The notes beneath the pieces are model-generated. The model searched no databases. It saw only the letters and a list, made by a program, of their open reading frames with translations, and was not told where the DNA came from. Position numbers and translations under genes: made by a program. From Ignavibacteriales bacterium (GTDB lineage Bacteria; Bacteroidota; Ignavibacteria; Ignavibacteriales; Melioribacteraceae), in assembly GCA_020635275.1 (NCBI GenBank), contig JACKAA010000004.1, positions 310,001-374,000 of the forward strand: DNA of 64,000 nt, written 5' to 3'. Position 1 is the stretch's first letter, and every line of letters begins with the position of its first letter. Positions 62,086 through 64,000 of the stretch are shown here, piece by piece.

Positions 62086-63999
62086 TTATATTTTAACTCT
62101 TTTTTTAATAGGAAGTCTATAATATCTGGTTTTATCATATTGATAGAATGCATTTGCTACAGCAGCAGCAGTTGGAACAAGCCCAATTTCTCCAACACCT
62201 TTAGCTCCATGCGGTCCATTTGGGTCTTCAACTTCAATTCCAATTACTTCAATTTCCGGAGTTTCTTTTGCTCTTAAAACACCCATTTTTCTGAGACGAG
62301 TACTTTTAGGTCTTCCGTTTTCCATTTCAACTTCTTCAGAAATTGCATAACCCAATCCCATATGAACTGAGCCTTCAATCTGTCCCTCAAATAAAGTAGG
62401 ATTTATAATTTTCCCAGCATCGTGAGCAGCAACAACCTTTTCAATTTTACCATCGTCATTTAGTATTACAACTTGAGTAGCATAACTGTATGAATAATGA
62501 GTGATAACTTCATTTGCGTCTGCTCCGGGTTTTGTTGTCCAATCACAAATCCATTGCCCGGTATATGTTTTACCAACCAATTCTTCTAAATTATGATTTA
62601 CTAAATCTGCTTTGAATTCTTTACATGTTTCTCTAATTGAATTGCCAATAATTGATGTAGCACGAGAAGCAGTTGTCATTCCCGATTTTGCTTCTTTTGA
62701 TGTATCAACTTTAACTTCAATAAAGTTTGGATCAATACCGGTTTCATCAACTAAAAACTGGACTGCCATTGTATTTACACCCTGTCCCATTTCTGTCCAG
62801 CCATGATTTAAAACAACTTTGTCCTTACTCACAATTTCAATTTTTATGATTCCGTCATCAGGCATTCCATTGCCTATTCCAGTATTTTTAATCCCGCAAG
62901 CTATTCCGGCAAATTTGGAATTGTTGAAAATATCTTTGACCGCAAGCAAAGTTTCTCTAACTCCGGCACCTTTGTGAATTATTTGTCCGGTAGAAGTTTG
63001 ATCACCATTTTTTATTGCATTATCATATCTAAATTGCCATCTATCAAATCCTCCTTTTTCACATAGATCATCTATGCAGCTTTCAATAGCAAAAGTAACT
63101 TGATTAACTCCAAATCCTCTCATTGCACCGCAAGGTAAATTATTTGTATAAACTGCTTTACTATCTATTTTTACATTTGGAATTGTATATGCTCCCGTTG
63201 AATGCCCTGCAGCTCTTTCAAGAACCTTCATTCCAACTGAAGCGTAAGCTCCTGTATCACCAAGAATATCAGCTTCTAAATAAGTTAGCATTCCATTTTT
63301 ATCACAACCCAATTCGTATTTCATTCTAAGAGGGTGACGTTTTGGATGCATCAAAATTGACTCATCTCGTGATAATGTAATTTTAACTGGCTTTTGTAAA
63401 ATATAAGAACTTAACGCTGCATGATGCTGGACTGATAAATCTTCTTTACCACCAAAACCACCGCCGTTAGGAACAAGAATCACTCTTACTTTATCTTCTG
63501 TAAGATTTAAAACCTTTGCAATTTGTTTTCTATCTTCATAAACTCCTTGACCTTGTGAATAAATTGTAACACCATCTTGAGAGGGAAGTGCAATTGCAGA
63601 TTCTGGTTCCATGTAAGCGTGTTCAATCACTTGAGTATGATAAATTCCGGATGAAATAAAATCGGAATTCATTTTTGCCTCTTCAACATTTCCGCGATCA
63701 ATAATTGTTTCAGATAATAAATTCCCTTTTGTATGGATTTGCGGAGCATCTTCATTTAATGCTTTTTCCATATCAGATAAAGGTACAAGAATTTCATATT
63801 CTACTTCAATAAGTTTTGCAGCTTCTCTAGCGATATCTTGAGTCTCAGCAACAACTATCGCTAAAGCATCTCCAACATATCGAGTTTCTTCTCCAACACT
63901 AATCATCATTGGCCAATCTTGAACAATTAAGCCCGTATATTTTGCACCAGGAATATCTTTGGCGATAATAATTTTTATAACACCCAAAGTATTTTGAGC
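62086..63999 (-). CDS. Molybdenum hydroxylase large subunit, XdhD-like (5' end outside window)
   Basis: Only the C-terminal 637 residues or so are present; the frame continues past the right edge. Motifs of xanthine-oxidase-type molybdopterin subunits are seen: GQGVYEDRKQIA, NGGGFGGKED, GAMRGFGVNQ (active-site Arg loop), WTEMGQGVNTM, AHDAGKIINPTLFEGQIEGS and the catalytic Glu in GAKGVGEIGLVP. The link with ygeW, ygeY, ssnA, hyuA and mocA homologues points to XdhD, a predicted selenium-dependent hydroxylase of hypoxanthine, xanthine or related purines. Selenium dependence cannot be read from this part. Confidence 0.85.
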   Translation of the reverse strand, partial: AQNTLGVIKIIIAKDIPGAKYTGLIVQDWPMMISVGEETRYVGDALAIVVAETQDIAREAAKLIEVEYEILVPLSDMEKALNEDAPQIHTKGNLLSETIIDRGNVEEAKMNSDFISSGIYHTQVIEHAYMEPESAIALPSQDGVTIYSQGQGVYEDRKQIAKVLNLTEDKVRVILVPNGGGFGGKEDLSVQHHAALSSYILQKPVKITLSRDESILMHPKRHPLRMKYELGCDKNGMLTYLEADILGDTGAYASVGMKVLERAAGHSTGAYTIPNVKIDSKAVYTNNLPCGAMRGFGVNQVTFAIESCIDDLCEKGGFDRWQFRYDNAIKNGDQTSTGQIIHKGAGVRETLLAVKDIFNNSKFAGIACGIKNTGIGNGMPDDGIIKIEIVSKDKVVLNHGWTEMGQGVNTMAVQFLVDETGIDPNFIEVKVDTSKEAKSGMTTASRATSIIGNSIRETCKEFKADLVNHNLEELVGKTYTGQWICDWTTKPGADANEVITHYSYSYATQVVILNDDGKIEKVVAAHDAGKIINPTLFEGQIEGSVHMGLGYAISEEVEMENGRPKSTRLRKMGVLRAKETPEIEVIGIEVEDPNGPHGAKGVGEIGLVPTAAAVANAFYQYDKTRYYRLPIKKRVKI

Positions 64000-64000
64000 T

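Noticed and set aside
62050..63329. Plus-strand open frames inside the xdhD-like and deaminase genes
   Set aside because: They have no ribosome-binding site or recognisable motif, and lie opposite well-conserved coding sequence.

Overview
The window looks like part of the chromosome of an AT-rich, free-living bacterium of the Ignavibacteria (Bacteroidota/Chlorobi group). This is an inference. It rests mainly on six secreted proteins that end in a type A type IX secretion (T9SS) sorting domain with the NYPNPFNP signature and an SGxYxYKL...KKMLLLK tail. FG-GAP repeat surface proteins and frequent TTG start codons fit the same picture. No rRNA, tRNA, CRISPR array, transposase or phage gene was recognised.

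Layout. 1-4.3 kb: an edge-truncated GH43 glycosidase, two exported or membrane proteins and an orphan PTS EIIC permease. 4.3-10.4 kb (minus strand): two small unknown proteins, a double-HTH regulator and a pair of large T9SS cargo proteins. 10.5-19.5 kb: housekeeping genes (maf, a flippase-like membrane protein, YtxH and DUF948-like proteins, an EF-G paralogue, a HIT hydrolase, overlapping thyX-folA, mutL). 19.6-25 kb: a T9SS protein, an acyl-CoA mutase large subunit whose substrate-pocket residues (Phe80, Gln198) are those of isobutyryl-CoA mutase, a lipoprotein and a CorC-type protein. 25-27.6 kb: a sulfur module (TSUP exporter, rhodanese, persulfide dioxygenase-rhodanese fusion). 27.9-32.6 kb: two tandem paralogous T9SS proteins, each carrying a dispersed palindromic repeat translated in frame within the sorting domain. 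32.6-38.4 kb: an unknown protein, a porin, an FMN-binding/membrane protein pair, a DMT exporter, a sulfide:quinone oxidoreductase-like flavoprotein and a 38-codon small gene behind it.

38.6-46.7 kb holds what looks like a complete signalling circuit. A dCache-HAMP-GAF-PAS histidine kinase and an NtrC-type regulator are followed by two 14-bp palindromes one 20-bp step apart and a consensus sigma-54 promoter. That promoter drives a universal stress protein and a TAXI-type TRAP transporter, and the unit is closed by a strong terminator.

46.7-64 kb is dominated by a purine-catabolism region resembling the E. coli ygeW-ygeY-hyuA-ssnA-xdhD cluster (selenium-dependent molybdenum hydroxylase / anaerobic urate degradation type). 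It contains HyuA-like, SsnA-like, YgeY, YgeW, MocA-like and XdhD-like genes plus an adenine-deaminase-type Add homologue. No ygeX, ygfK or carbamate kinase is present in the window. Two other fold-type II PLP enzymes sit where ygeX might be expected. ssnA carries three apparent one-base deletions and the start of ygeW a fourth. Four copies of the dispersed palindromic repeat lie between these genes, and one of them supplies the stop codon of ygeY.
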